Shown here piece by piece: positions 26,501 through 40,421 of a stretch of 64,000 nucleotides of DNA. Under the pieces are notes generated by a model. It made no database searches. It was not told the origin of the DNA and saw only the letters and a program-made list of their open reading frames with translations. Origin of the DNA: Tomocerus qinae (lineage: Eukaryota > Arthropoda > Collembola > Entomobryomorpha > Tomoceridae). Both the position numbers and the translations under genes were made by a program. Each line of letters begins with the position of its first letter. Position 1 is the first letter of the stretch. The stretch is from positions 47,094,409-47,158,408 of the forward strand of contig CM034547.1 of NCBI GenBank assembly GCA_020055645.1, given 5' to 3'.

Positions 26501-29500
26501 GCATCAACTCATACAGCATTGCATATTCTCCTTCCTTCGGATATGAAGCATGTTATGTCCCAGAAAATACTAGGAATACATACTTGCATTCTGCATTACG
26601 TAATCAGTAGTTCCTATAGCCCTGTGAATTTCTTATCATATAGTAAAGGTGTAGAGGCTATTTAGAATGTGCTATGCCATAGAGTATGCAATTATTATTA
26701 GCACCTAGTACTACTGATACTAGATAAATTAGGCATACACAACAACAAAACCATAAAACCAAGCATGTTGGCAATAAATTACCTTTTCGGTTGGCTAAAT
26801 TATTTGGCGTGTCCAATTAATCATACTATTTGTCAATTTACAAAGGCTCAATACAAAATTATGTGTCTAACATGGACTTCTTTGCCTGCCTATCTCACAC
26901 AAATACAGTTATTAAAAGTGCAGATAAACACCCGTCCCCGTGGTATATACTAATACATACATCAATATCTTCCAAGATTACATGCTATCCAAGCATTTAA
27001 GTGTGATCAGTCAGACAACTGCATTGTCTATAGGCTCTATAACTATGCATACGACCAAATATAAATATTATATAAGAAAGGTGGATTGGACATGGATCAC
27101 CATTACTTTTTAATGATTACATAGTATCATTGTGTTTTGTATTATTATCGACTGATGCATAAGATAATAAGTAATAATGTTGCATAGTACTTGCATTTAT
27201 ATAGTTAGGGATTCTGCTATGAAGTGCACGGGGGACATTAAATATGCATAATATTTATTGATAGTTTGTTAGTAGTAGCCGGACCGTTTATGAAGCTGTT
27301 ATAGGTACAAAAAGTAATGTTTGCACTGTCTGACTGTTTTTCATTTTTGTGTTCCCTAAGGCCAAACACTTTTGCACAACATAGTCGCACAACATACTTA
27401 TACGTGGTAATATGAAGTGATGTGAGTGACCAATAGAAATGTAAGAACTATGAAAGCCAACTCACTTTCGATTGCTCTCGCCCAACTCATCATAATATGC
27501 ATCTGACTGATCTCATCTCTTAACTCTCCATTCTGCCTACACTATCTACGTAGCAACTGAGAATAAGAACGTCCCTCTACAACTAAGTAGGTAGCCTACA
27601 TACGAGATTATGAATGCTAAATTGTTAACTAAATTTTTGCGTTGTCATCGTCAAATTACACACATTACAGCATGGCTGCGCGTGAATGTCTTTATACGTC
27701 GTTACCTACCTATCTACCGTGTGTCACATTCAAAGCGCTGTCTTATGGGTTGTGGTCCATTAATGCACAAACTATATAGCTTCATATTACTAATGCTACA
27801 GAATCTATAACTAAGTCAATATACTTACTTCTGCAGAAAAGTTTGGTTTACCTTTTACCTTCAAGTATTTAATATGTGTGTGCATACAAAAATATAAGTT
27901 GCATACGTACACAAAGAACATAATACAATAGATAATAAAGCAAAGAGATTTTCTGTGTGTCTAATGAAGAGGATTATCAAAACAGGCTACAGAAGTAAAA
28001 GGACGTTAGAATAGTAAATGCGTCGGCCTTGTGCTCTAGCAAAGGGCGAGCCGAGAGATAGAGATGCGTTCCCCATAACTCATTTCTTTCTATTTGCAAT
28101 TTCGTTTCTAGAGTAAATAATAAGTTGACACTGACATGAAATGACAGTGTGTACACATTAACTGATGTATCAGCAAATATTTGCGACTGTAGACCCCTAA
28201 GCTGACTTGAGCTGAAGATGAGCAGATTGCTTCTACTCTCTTGCTAATATATGTCTGTGTATACATATACGTTTCTACATGTGTAGAGTCATCATCACGA
28301 AAAATCCATTCTCAATATGTCAGATGTGGAGAGTCGGGACTAAGGACTTATCACTTGTTACTAATTGTTTTCATGTATGCATATGTCATACGAATTGAAG
28401 ATAAAATGAGAATTCAAAGTACAGAGTGTAACTCCGTAACGTAAACATTGTGCTTTATTCATGATATTGTATCTTATCAGACATCTGCAGCCTTTGTTAT
28501 AATGCTGTCTAAATGCATACCTAAACCAACCAATTAGCACTACAATAGTACCCGCAGTAGTGTACTGTCCTGATTAAATCCCAGCCAGCATTCACAGTCT
28601 TTCTCCTCTACATCACTATATAACTATTGCACAACTCTGCACGTAATAAGGAATGTTCTCAGCTGAGATATACAACGAGCTAAGTACAAATGAGTAAGCC
28701 GTTTAATTAGAGCTGTATTTAATGTATAGTGGTTCGTGGAATTACTATTTACATCAAAAACTTATCTACATTAACTACCTAATCACCAAAATTATCCTAT
28801 TCTCAGTCTACTACCGCGGTAAACCTATTGTATTGTATACTAAAATAAACAGCATCTTAAATCTCAATATTAAAACCTACAGAGACTTTGACAACATAAT
28901 TTATGACAAGTAGGATTGCCGAGATTTGTATATCAAAATACGACTAACGAATGCGTATTAAATAAATAAATCCTTAAAACGGTAAGAATCAAATTGAACA
29001 TTTTTATAACAGCAAAAAAAACATTCTACGTTGAAGAAATGTACAAGATTGGCAGTTATATGCAAATTTCGAACTTCGGTACCTTAAAAATCTGCGAAGA
29101 TAAAACTTCCACCAGATACAGAGATACGAAAACTATGAAAATATCAAGTCGCTAATCAAATAATTCGTATACGACAAAAACATGCATAATGAATGAATAA
29201 CGAAATGTGTATATACTTATGCTTTGCTTTTACGTAACAAATGTGTGGGAGTTAGAAACAGTATATATGTACGAGATAAAATTATTATAGCATTAGATAC
29301 GGAACGAAGTTTGAATAACTATCGTTACTTTGTTGACATCGAACTGTGCAAGCAGTCTTATGAATAGGATTAATTTATTAACAATAGATCAGTGTCTTCA
29401 TAGGCTATGGAATTAATTCAGCTCGCTAACAACACCCACTTTTCAATTAAACTGAATTCAACTTTACGTGACAAACAAATGAAACACATCGATGGACTAA

Positions 29501-30959
29501 ACCTAACAGTTCTCATGCAGTGCCGATACCAAATGATTCTCTTGCTTAGATGCGAGTTCCAACGTATACCTAAGTCCAGTCGCTCTAAAAATAAATCCTA
29601 GAACATTCATGTACAGATACAGAATAAATATTCTTTTTTCTACAAGGGGCAAACATGTCGGAAGTGAAATATATTGGATTACAAAGAGTTTTATTGATGT
29701 CGATATGGTAGTGGAAACAATGAGTGTACGCTGTATTCAATTATGAGAACCCTAATTGATTTAATTATATTTCGTTATTAGATTAGCTAGCAGGTAATTA
29801 GGTAGCACGAATGACGGATAATCTGTCTTCGTTGATTATATTTCCAGATTTCCGTCTCAAGGGAATTAATTTAAGTACCTACACTACTCAGGATAGAAGT
29901 AATCTATATTTTGTAACTATAATGCAAGATATATTTATTAGATCATTTCGTTTTCCCCTTTTAAATGAATGTTACTATTGATTTAGTAATTAAGTTTCAT
30001 AGTGGGTATGTATACACTACCCATTTATTTAGACAAGTTCTAAAGTTCGAAAAAGTTTTCGGATAAAGTTTGAAAAACTACGCAGTGTCGGGTAAGTTTA
30101 GATAAAGGGAGAAGAATGAACCTGAGATCATTGATGTAATCATACTTATCTTACGTACGTCTATTACGTAAATACAAACTATAGTCATCCAGGCAAAATT
30201 AATTGAGTATCCAGTTCTACAATGTTGTAAGCGTAATAAATAACATTTTATTTACCTTAACAGAAGTTATTTTCTTTTGTGCTGGATTTCAAGCCGTTCG
30301 GTTCCTTTTGTAATATCAATATTACAGAGGAAATACTAGTTTCATTAAAGTTTTCATTGGTTGAGTCTTTGAAAAGAGACAAAGAAGGGATATTATTATG
30401 TAGCACCTGAACTTTCTTTCACGTGTCGGTAGATTCAATGTTTACTGTAATATTCTTTTAATGAGAGTATTACGCTGCAACTAGTAACGTTCCGTTGAAC
30501 GTCAATGTTCCGGAATAGCAGAGCGGCACTTTTATAGCCATCAATGTATGCACGTGACATAACACTAGAGAAAATATTTAGAATGCTGTACTTTCCCTTT
30601 CTTTTCAGGATTCTTCAAAGTCATGTAAATAGTGAAAATGAATTCCGGCCTTTGACAATTTACTAGTGAAATATATCTCAGTTCGAAAATTGAAGTGGAA
30701 TACAAATTTACTCACTGGAGCACTTTCTTGTTGGATGGACGTCAAAAGTTTGTGATTTTCACTAGAAAACGAGTTGGAAATTGAGATATAAAATGGTTTT
30801 TTGAGAAAAATTTGTATTTTCGCACCGGAAAATGATGTAGACTGTTGATGAATGTAATTTGTTAGTATATTTGACGGAAGAAAATCAATATTGTTCAGTG
30901 ATTTTAAGAATTTCGGTGAATAAGTTTAACAAGTAGAAGGAAATACGAAGTGAAAATGT
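23563..30959. other. Non-coding stretch, no supported gene
   Basis: Open frames are short (60 to 73 codons), lie on both strands and lack coding character. No RNA gene was recognised. The only exact structure worth listing separately is the palindrome at 24985-25000. Confidence 0.5.
24985..25000. repeat. Perfect 16-bp palindrome
   Basis: ACTTACGTACGTAAGT is identical to its reverse complement. ACGTACGT-type motifs recur elsewhere in the window, so this may reflect sequence bias, but it could also be a dimeric transcription-factor site. No function can be assigned. Confidence 0.6.
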
Positions 30960-31470
30960 GAGCGGAAAAGAGGGACTTTCTCCGCCTCGAATCCAATGCT
31001 CGACTGAGTGTGAGTGAGTTGAGTTGTGAGCTTTCTATACAAAGAGTAGTAGTAGTAACCCGAAGGATTCCGTGGAGTTGGGTTCTGTCTGTATTCCGGT
31101 ATACAAATAGAGCGGACAATACTCTCTTCAGTGTCTTTTGTGCTCGGAAAGTAGCAGGAGAGTCGCTCTGTAGCAAGTTGGATGAAGTTAGCTTGGAAAA
31201 GGTGTTTCTATTTTTAGAGTGTAAGTAAAGGAAGAAAGTATAGAAGAAAGTCAAGATTGGAATCCGGTAGAGAAGAGTCGGAATTATTAGGAGAGAGCAG
31301 CTGACGAGACAAATCTTACGAGTTTAGCTTTAGCTCAATATATTAGCAAGTGCACTCCTCCGTTGCTCCTTTCGGTATGACGGTGAGAGTCACAGGAGCG
31401 AATTACCAACCACAGTTTGAGCACAGAAACCCAGACTGGAGCAGACCAGCCAGATTCCTTTAGCCTTTAG
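30960..31470 (+). promoter_or_regulatory. Candidate promoter or non-coding 5' exon
   Basis: This patch is visibly less AT-rich than its surroundings and contains runs of purines (AGAGAAGAGTCGGAATT) and several 5' splice-site matches, the best being GAGT|GTAAGT at about 31221. Frames are open on both strands across it (minus 30904-31254, plus 31010-31228), a sign of base composition rather than coding. The next plus-strand gene, the KIZ-like gene, begins with an exon that has an acceptor in front of its 5' UTR (36354) and therefore needs an upstream non-coding exon. This patch is one possible source, about 5 kb upstream. This is inference only. Confidence 0.25.
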
Positions 31471-34400
31471 GTCTCTCTCTCTTGATGTAAATGTCTACGT
31501 ATGTATGTATGTGGAAACATTTTGCTTGTGTGTGTGCCGAATCTCTGTGCAATTGGATGCAAGAAGAGTGTAGGGCAGTGCAGTCCTGTATATTATGCAT
31601 TGTACTAGTATAGCAGCATTATTGCGAATGTTATGTTTTGTACGGAATACTTGACTCTTATCTTGCCTGACATGGCATGTTTTGCTTCTCCTCCTCTTGC
31701 TTTTCGTTTTCGTATGTATGATGTGTGCTCGGCTCCACATAATAATATGGATATTACTCACTATTATGTATATCTCTTCTGTGTATACTAAGTATGTGAG
31801 AGAACAGATCAAGTTCCCTTCACTTGACTTCACTTCTCTCTCACTGATGTATAATATTTCGCACATTCTGTTTATTCTCACTCTTAGTATAATACACTAG
31901 TAGTACCAGAATAACTACACACACACATACACACGTATTAAATCCTGTATCTCTATATATGTAACAGAGTCTCTCAGACCTTATATAACTACATGTTACC
32001 AGAGATGAAGCCATGCGCACACTACATCGATCTTCTCAGTTTGTTATTATCCCTTCTTGGGAAGAGTGAGTCTAGATGGCTCCATGACACACTACATTCA
32101 ACCCTTTCAACACCAACTATCTGCTCTCTGTTATGCCTTATTCTCATTACTACGCCAAACCAAGACGAACAGACCACTACTTACTAAACTTACCTACACT
32201 CACTCGCTGGACTACTACAATAAATTATGTCTCCGATTAATCACTTACCTAAACTTTACTTTGGAGATAAAACTTTATTTTATTACATCTATACCTATGT
32301 AATCAACTACAGCATCATAATAATGAGGTTACAATTGCTTACATCATGCCAATTCACACAATAAATTACATCTTATCTTTCGACCATTCACCAAACAAAT
32401 TCATATTCTTTGCATCTTTAAAACATTTTTGCCATTTAATGCACTATTTATTGGGAAGATATATTTAGTGTATTGTCCCATTTAGATTGTCTCTGCCTAC
32501 CACTAAAAAATTGTATAACTGACACTTTCTTTTGTAGGATAAGGCAAAGTAATGCAGTACATGTCACTACCATGAAGATAAATATATTTAGCATAACCAT
32601 TAGTATTTTTATCCATTACTGCTACCGATGCAAATTAGATGCATTTATCTTAATAAATCTTCATCGTGATGTATACGAAATAATAAGACGACCATACTGA
32701 CACATGCAATATTAGCTAGTGACATCATTATATAGGTGAAAATCATTTGAATGCGTTTGAATTGATTCGAATCCGTTTGATTTAGTCTGGAATGGCATGA
32801 ATTCGTCATTTTCACCACAAGGTTAGTTTATCAATTGACTTTCTCATAATTAAATATTATATTTTCCAAGATATCTGAACTTGTGTGTATAGGTTTGTTA
32901 ATAACGTACTTGAACAGTCTCGTCTTGTAGCTACAGGTAGTATATATACTCGTGTAAACCTAATATCTGCTTTCGAGGATTTTGTAATGAGAAGCCTTAT
33001 TAGTTCATGGTTTATTTGATCCCATTCACAGCATATATAGATCATATTTTACAAATTAAGCCAGTTAGTGAGTGCTCTTTACTACACACAGTTGGATTTG
33101 AATCTGCAGAAAAATGAGACCGAAAGCCGACAAAGGAAGAAATTAATTGAAATTAAATCCTTGCCTTGCCCTGCTTCAGCTTTCATCTTCTTTGAAAACA
33201 ATTTCCCTCAGCCACAAAATGGGCTTAGTGTAAAGGGAATACAGTACGGATATGCACTAATACCTACGAATATATAGTTTGATATAGTTTTATTGTCTAA
33301 AGAGCCTTTGCATTGATAATTGCATTTTGCACCACAGCGTAGATCTTGCAGTTTTGTCTGTAGTATGCATAAAATAAATGATTTCCATTTAGAATGGTAG
33401 AAAATCTTTTTACCATTTAGTATAAAAACGTAAGTACAAACTCAAGTCTGTGACTGAAGCATGAAGTTAGTGGAGGAAAAAGTATCTCAAGGAAAAAATA
33501 ATTTAGAGAAACTCTTGAAAAGGAAATATCGTGCCCCTATAGCTCTCTTTATTACACTGTAAGTACATCTATAAGAAGCCTAAGGGAGGCAGAGTTTGTT
33601 TAATTTGTTGAAATTTATTTCCTCCTCTTTTGTTGACCTTGCCGTGCTGAGGACCTTTAATAGAAGCGTTGCATGCAAATAATTTTGTTTGAAGAGATTC
33701 CCTTCTCTTAGCCAAACGAGCAAAAGTGTCCTACTAAAGGCAGAGACTGAAGAAAACTAAAAAAATACTCTTTCATCTCACTTAACTCTATGTGTGACCT
33801 ATTTTAGCCTAATTTTCTTTTTCTTCTTTCTCGTAAAGGGAAATATGATTGCTCTGCTCTGATATTAATCTTGCGCTTCGAATGACTTCTGAGAAAACGG
33901 AGGAAGCTGACACGAAATGTCATTCACTTGAATTTGAAAGGATGGATGGTAGCAATATCGCAAATCCGAGTGCCAAGACAGTCCATGAACCTAGCATTAG
34001 AAAAGGAAGGAATGGCTGGTACCAACCAGTAATGCCGCAGATGTGATGGACTATTAAACTAGGAGTAAGGATATTATTCTTGCATAATTATTTACGTATC
34101 AGGAAAATTATTAGTCTACCGATAGTAGTATCTTGCTTAGCTATAGGGAAATATGTCCTTGTGGAACGAAAGTGTATTTACAATGTAATTTAAGAGCAGA
34201 GTAAGTATAATATTTCAACTTTCACGAAGGAGGAGAAGTAGAGATGTTGGTAACTCAAGCTTTGTTAGCTCATTATCGACGTTGTTGTTATCTTACTAGG
34301 TTTCCTTTACGAAATACTATTATAGTACTCCCGGAGGACTTTTTGGAGGAGGAATAATCTATTTGTATATAGGAATATGAATAATGGTGAGTAGTACTAT

Positions 34401-36353
34401 TTTCCAGATAAATGTATTAGAGGTTTTTCCTGTAAATAATGTATTTACATATAGGTAAGTAGCATCGGATATGGAATGTAAACCTGTTGATGATGCCTTT
34501 TCGTTAGAATACATATGGAAATGGAAAATGAAGAGTGATTTAGGGCAGCATTCACAAACGTCAAGCCAAACCATGTGCCTATTTGTCGAAAGTCGAAGGA
34601 AGTCTTGACTATTGCAATCAGACCGAAGAAAGTCTACAGAATTGGACTGAAAAGCGTTTTATTAGTAAGTATGTGCACATAATACGAGGCAGGATTGAGG
34701 AAACAGATGAGTTTTAAAGACTATCTGACAGGACACGAGACGTAAAGTGGAAGAGAGAGCGACAGAGCACGTAGTGTTTGCTAAAATGTTTCTATCGCGA
34801 CTCACGACCAAACAAACGCAATTGCCTGACTCTGGCTTCCTCCCGCTTATCCGAACCCAACTCACCGAACCAACTGAAAATTCTATTGATCATCTCCTAT
34901 TGTTCAAATCCTTTCTTTTCATATCGTATCTAGCCAGTTAAAATTATGGGATTATTATTCCTCTAGCTCCTACTCACTCCTCGCTCTTTGTTCTCCCAGA
35001 TTTATCTCAGTTCTTCCAGTGGAAATACTCTTTTATTATTAACTCTTACCTGTTTCCTATCTCTACCTGTTCGCAATATTTTCATTTGAAATTCTGTAAT
35101 AAAATACTGTTATTACAGCAAAGAACGTGCAGAAATTGTCCAGAATCCACAATTCAATACTCACAATGGTAAAAATCTGAGGATCTACCACGCAACAAGA
35201 TATAGATAGGAACTTCTCTTTAGAGCCACCGGTGTTTTTGTATTTCCACAGAACTATCTAAAAGCAACAGCGTCACAATTTCATATGTAAGTGCTTTATT
35301 CACCGATTTAATTCCGTTAATTTTAGGCATTCTTTCTCTTCGTTTTATTAATTACATTTAAGAAAGCAGGTACAGTATTTCCCATTAAATTATTTCTCTT
35401 AAACATTGAGTAAGACTAAGGAAGCGTTACGATTGATAAAATTAAAGAAAATTAGAATTGTGATGAGTATGGAATTAAGTTCCGGAGATTAATATTGGGT
35501 ATGACCGCGACCACAATCATTCATTAATATTCTTAGATATTAGGTAGGTTTTATGCAAAAGGAGAATAAACGGAGTAGCGGAGACAGCTGGCAATTTAGC
35601 AAAAGTGAACTATTGGTCCATCCGGATGTAACACATTTAAGAGTGCTTCTAAAGCAAGCATTTATCTTTGTCTTAAGCCACTCTGGAAGTAAAAGGAAAA
35701 GTTGACTGTCTTTTGTTAGTTTACTTAATACCTATAGTTTGATAAAAGCGGAGCCCAAGTTAAATTGACTTTCCGTTTGTAACTGTAATTCTGTCTTTTC
35801 CACGAACATGTCTGAATGTTATTTTGTCTACTGGATTATGTGCTCGTCTCGGGAAAATCGTGACTTGATGCATAAAGCCGCGTTTAGGGATTCCGAAGTG
35901 ATGTTCTTATCCAAGTCGGGGCCAAGTAGGGCGACATGCAACTTGACAGTTAAGTTAAAAGAGATGCAAAAGTCATGTTGAAAAGGGAGCAGAAAAGTAT
36001 AATACAATTTGTGAGCAGTTGCATTTACGACTTGCCACTTTACTTTGGCAATGTTTGTTTACTGCAGCACTACATGTATGCCATATAAGTAATGGAAACA
36101 GTAATATTCCAGATTCCAAGCAAAGTTGAGACAATCAGCGTAAATACTAAAGTGTTTGTTCACTTCTGAATAGTTCTTTGTTCTCTGCATGTACATCTAT
36201 GTAAATTAATTAGCATAGTTTTTGCTAGTTTACTAGTACCTTAATAAAATCATCTGTAAAACATAAAATACCATTTTTCGTTTCATGTATTATACATAGT
36301 GCTCTGTATGTGATAATGTAACAAAAACTGACCTAGATTTTATTATTTTTCAG
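31471..36353. other. Non-coding stretch with one weak exon candidate
   Basis: It contains simple-sequence patches (GTATGTATGTATG near 31500, ACACACACATACACAC near 31920) and the weak exon candidate at 33891-34028. A 128-codon minus-strand open frame at 31495-31881 has a biased, low-complexity composition and no matching splice sites. If the KIZ-like gene starts upstream, much of this is its first intron. Confidence 0.4.
33891..34028 (+). CDS. Weak candidate exon with ATG, unrecognised product
   Basis: A strong pyrimidine tract (TTTCTTTTTCTTCTTTCTCG) followed by TAAAG provides an acceptor ending at about 33838. After it an ATG at 33891 opens a hydrophilic reading frame (MTSEKTEEADTKCHSLEFER, then MDGSNIANPSAKTVHEPSIR). 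The frame ends at TGA 34044, but a donor CCA|GTAATG at 34028 would leave phase 0. The peptide style is like the other short N-terminal exons, but the phase is different and the donor is mediocre. It cannot be joined in frame to the KIZ-like gene, whose first exon has an in-frame stop before its ATG. It may be an alternative first exon of another transcript or a chance frame. Confidence 0.2.
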
Positions 36354-39300
36354 GGTATTATTGTTGGAACTTCTGGGAAAAAGATAAAGTACTAGCATGG
36401 ACAATTCGTCTTATGGAGACACGGTAAAATTTTATGAGAGGATGTCTCAGCTACATGTAGAGTTGAAAAACTACGAGAATGAGCAACATCGTTTGGAAGA
36501 CGAATTCGGTCGAATGCGAACTGAAAGCGGAGCAATAACAAATCCATCGACTTTCCCAAACTCTGGTGGACTACTTTTGATGCCTACTACAAGTGTAGAC
36601 AATCCAAATTCGAATTATTCAAATTCGAAGGAAGCTGAAGACAGAAGACGACAAAGAAACCAGGCGATTCTGGGAAAAATTCAAGAATTAGAGACGAATG
36701 CTTCTGTGTATACGGCACGTTCGGAAAGACTTCGTATGATGAGAGTACGTATATTTGTAGTCACTCGTATGTTCAGCAGCCATAAAAAAGAAGAAAAGTT
36801 AAATGCTAGAGAAAGCATCTGATGCATGTCCATAGACGATTTTCATCGCTTTCTCTTTTCTTTTCCTGAGTTAGACACATCAGAGCAAAGGCTAAGCTTG
36901 ATTTTTATTCCTGTCCTCTTCCACGTAATAGCATGTCCAGTTTCCAGCCAATTCAATTCTTTTTAACTGATTCAGCTGTCAGCAATCCATTACATTAGAG
37001 GATTTCACTTCTCGTTGCATCTGGATGGAGTTAGAGCGAGAGTGTGCAAAAGTTAGGCCAAGTTTTCAGATGAAAAATAATTTTCTGTCGCGTTTTACTT
37101 TATTAGATTATCCAGTTCACTTGAGTTCAGCTAAATATTGCGCGGCACTGTTGACAATTTTCTATTAATGTTCTTTGGGCTAATAACTTAACCTTATCTG
37201 AAAAATCAACTGACGAAAGTCAAAGAAAACTCATTTCTCGGAATATTATTAGTAGTAGTTAAGAAATATTCGGTGGATTCTCTTACTAACACTCTGTTAT
37301 GGTGGCCATTTGCGAAACCTCAGAGAAAATGAACTATAAATATATATTGTGGGATAGGAAAAGCAAATAATCACTTAAAGTTATAGATATTAAGAATGAA
37401 AAGCGGGCATATTCCTAAATGATATTGTATGAATAAGCTGGTATATGTGATACGTAGGTTGTAGGAGATGAATCCAATCATAACTGTCTTTCCGTTCATG
37501 ATTTGCAGAGCGAATATGAAAGTTTGGTTCGTAAGTGGGCTTTACAAAGGAAGTGGTCCTCATCATCTTCACAATGGCAAGGAAATAAAATATCAGCAAC
37601 TCCTGGAGCAGGAGATTTCATCTCATTCAACTCGGACATGAATAGCAGTAAAGGATGCGTGCTCGTGACGATTGGAGTCAATACGGATATTAGTGGACCA
37701 GTGGAAGCCATTCATCCTTATGATAACGACCGTGAAGAGGTTGTGGAGAAAGTAATTGAGAAAACTGACAGTTATCTATTGGGAGTGGGCCAGAGTGGAG
37801 AAAATGGCCAGCAACAACAACAAACTGAGAATCTTAGAAATACAGCAGAAGTGCATAAGATATTATTCAATACACCAGAAAAACTGAAAGATTCTAAGGA
37901 TGAGGAGGAGGGGGAGGAGAAGAACGGGAAGTTTTATACAAACAGAATTCATCCTCTCTTTGATATTTCTTCAACGAGCGAGTCGCAGTCGGACTTTCCA
38001 GTCCGGAATGTCAATCCTTTCGATATCACTCTTCCAGATGACACATCCGAAACCACATCTATATCTATCACTCCTGCACAACAGAAGACTAGACGAGATT
38101 TACTTTTCAGCTTAACAGATAACTCTCAATCAGAATCAACTGCTGAAAATTTTCATCCCAGATCCAATAAAGATTCGAACAAAAGAGGAGCAAGAATTCC
38201 AGCTGGTGGCATTTCGGGTGATGACGTCCTTGCCAATAATAAAACAGATGTAATGAGTTCGTCAGCTTTCGTGGCTTCTATGGAAAATCCACGGAGAGAT
38301 AATAGTACTACAGCTGGTGGAAATGGCCATTCTCCTCCTGATATTATTAATGCTAAAAGAAAATCAAGTCTGGGAGGCAGATCTTTGACAGAGAGCGAAA
38401 GCCCTACCACTAGTATTGGCGACAGTATGATGGATTCTGTTCAAAATAAACTAACTCAAAAGTCAGGCAGAGACGAAATGAATAATATTGTCAGAGAGCA
38501 AGATGACGAGGAAAATGAGAACAGTCACAGTAATAATACCAGCAGGTTGATTAATGAGAACGATAACGAAGAACAGGAAACGCTGGATGATCTATCATCA
38601 CCCAAAATGACTCCAGAGGAAATTGCACTGGGAACACAGTCGAAATACCAAATATCTTCCTCTCCAGCAGTGCCAATTCCAACCAGTAACAAAGTGGAGA
38701 GTGCAGAACCGCAAAACACCAAGGCTCATGTTGATCAAATAGAAAATGACATTATTAGCTTTAAACCATCAGGCTTTGGAGTGTCTTTGCAATCCATCCT
38801 CGTTGAAAAGTAAGTTTCGTCCTCCATCATAAGGTATACTTTTATGCATGTGGCTTTGATTGTTTTATTCACGCCAATTCTAATTACGAGCTGTGAGGAA
38901 CATCACCAGTTATCCCCCAAGGTAGACACCCGAGTTGAACCAAGTAGCAGAATATAAATTATAAGGTACCAATTTCATCCATTGCCGTTTTGAGCTATTT
39001 AATTTTCCATGAACAAAATTCGGTTGTGGAATTTATTATACTAAGTTATAGGATATTACCATAGAATAGAACATTATTACCATACTTTCTCCACTGCTAT
39101 CATTTCTGGTATCGGTTAAAATAAGATTTTCATCAGGCAAATGTCCTGTTAATAGCTTTTGGTAAATTGGGTAAAGGAAATGCATTTTAGTCGCTGATAT
39201 TGATGATACGCGTTGCAAACTACGATACTTATTTTATTACTGTAAGCTTTGGCATTTTGATTGGGCTTTCATGTCATAAAATGGAGTTAGGTCACAGCTA

Positions 39301-40421
39301 CAGGAAGGAAAGGGAATTTTATTTTGAGTTAAATTTTGGTAGATGGCGGATTCAATATTTTAGTGTTATGAGGCGACAAGGAGCCGACTTTCTGTGCTAA
39401 AATTGAACTGTTCATTTATTTGGTAAGCTGAGAGTTGTGTTAAGTAAACCAATGCCAAGAGAATGGGATCGTTTGAAATTTTACTATCTGGTGATATAAG
39501 TGAGAAAAGATTAGTGGGAGAAAGTGTTCTTCTGGTAGCATCTGGAGTCGAACTAACTATTCCTGCTTTCAACTTTATTATCTGGGAGAAGAAGAGTTAA
39601 GTTTCTTGTGCTATAATATTGGTTAGATATTAGATCCTGCTCTGTCCGCAAAGAAAATAATATGATATGATCAAGAATGTAAGGAAGTACGGGAGAACGG
39701 AGTGGGCTAAATGGTACACAGATACATACTGCGTAGTAGATTGCAGTTTGGCTATCTAGAAGAGAAAGCTGGGAAAAGAAGCCAAAAGAGTGCAATTTGT
39801 ATTATGGAGTCTCTACGTCATGTTCTGTAGTTCGTAGGAAAACAGCTAGATATAAAATAGAAAGTAGGAGAGAGGAAAAGGAGCCATATACTTACGTAGA
39901 CGGCAATAGAATGACAGAAAGCTTTTGAGAAGAGTTCTTGATCCTTTTCTTACTTGTGTATTCTTGACACTTGGGCATCTTCTCCTCTTATTTTATGATC
40001 CTCTATGAAATGAAATGAAAAGTAATGTACGTAATGTAATGGAAAGGCGATGGAATGATATAGGAAGCCGGAGACGGAGAAAGCCGAGGAAAGAGATGAA
40101 GCGAAGCATGAACTGAAAGAAAACGAACCAATTGACGATTCTGCATCAGCATCAAATAAGAAAGAGATGGCAATGTTCAAAGCGCCGTTGACTAATATTG
40201 AAACCGTGACAGGCTCTTCTCGACCGAAAACCACGGCAAGACGTGTTCGTCTCAAACTTGATTACAACGAAGACTCAGAGTCCGATGTTTCCGATGTTGC
40301 TCCAGTCAAACCCAGATCTCTCGGAGAATCAGCAAAACACAAAGAAAACGACGACACAAAGTCCAAACACACATCTCAGAATAAATATGACGATGATTTT
40401 GATGACTTTTTTGATATTTGA
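36354..40421 (+). CDS. Kizuna-like centrosomal protein (3 exons, 668 aa)
   Basis: Exons are 36354-36744 (5' UTR, then ATG at 36397), 37509-38809 and 40064-40421 (TGA at 40419). Donors are AGA|GTACGT and GAAAA|GTAAGT, acceptors TTTGCAG| and ATATAG|G. Phases match (0, then 2), giving 668 aa, close to vertebrate kizuna (about 670). An in-frame TAA in the 5' UTR fixes the start. Residues 9-45 (VKFYERMSQLHVELKNYENE) and 85-130 look coiled-coil; the segment across the first junction (RSERLRMMR, then SEYESLVRKWAL) resembles the conserved N-terminal region of kizuna as I recall it. The middle 400 residues are a disordered, Ser/Asn/Glu-rich low-complexity region in one 1.3-kb exon. The C-terminus has a basic patch, an acidic stretch (DYNEDSESDVSD) and an end DDDFDDFFDI, like the acidic, aromatic end of kizuna. 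Kizuna stabilises centrosomes at mitosis and occurs at the ciliary base. The last acceptor has a weak pyrimidine tract, so an extra small exon is possible. Confidence 0.7.
36745..37508 (+). other. Intron 1 of the KIZ-like gene
   Basis: The intron begins GTACGT and ends TTTGCAG. It contains no other supported feature. Confidence 0.75.
38810..40063 (+). other. Intron 2 of the KIZ-like gene
   Basis: The intron begins GTAAGT and ends ATGATATAG. A stop codon at 40056-40058 in the frame of the last exon limits how far that exon can extend upstream. The weak pyrimidine tract before the acceptor is the least certain point of the gene model. Short open frames inside on both strands are not convincing. 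Confidence 0.65.

Noticed and set aside
30904..31254. Minus-strand open frame of 116 codons overlapping a plus-strand frame
   Set aside because: Both strands are open because of base composition. The minus frame lacks coding character, and the patch is better read as a promoter or 5' exon.
31495..31881. Minus-strand open frame of 128 codons
   Set aside because: Composition is biased (many I, T, H, K, S), it covers simple repeats such as GTATGTATG, and no domain or matching splice sites were seen.
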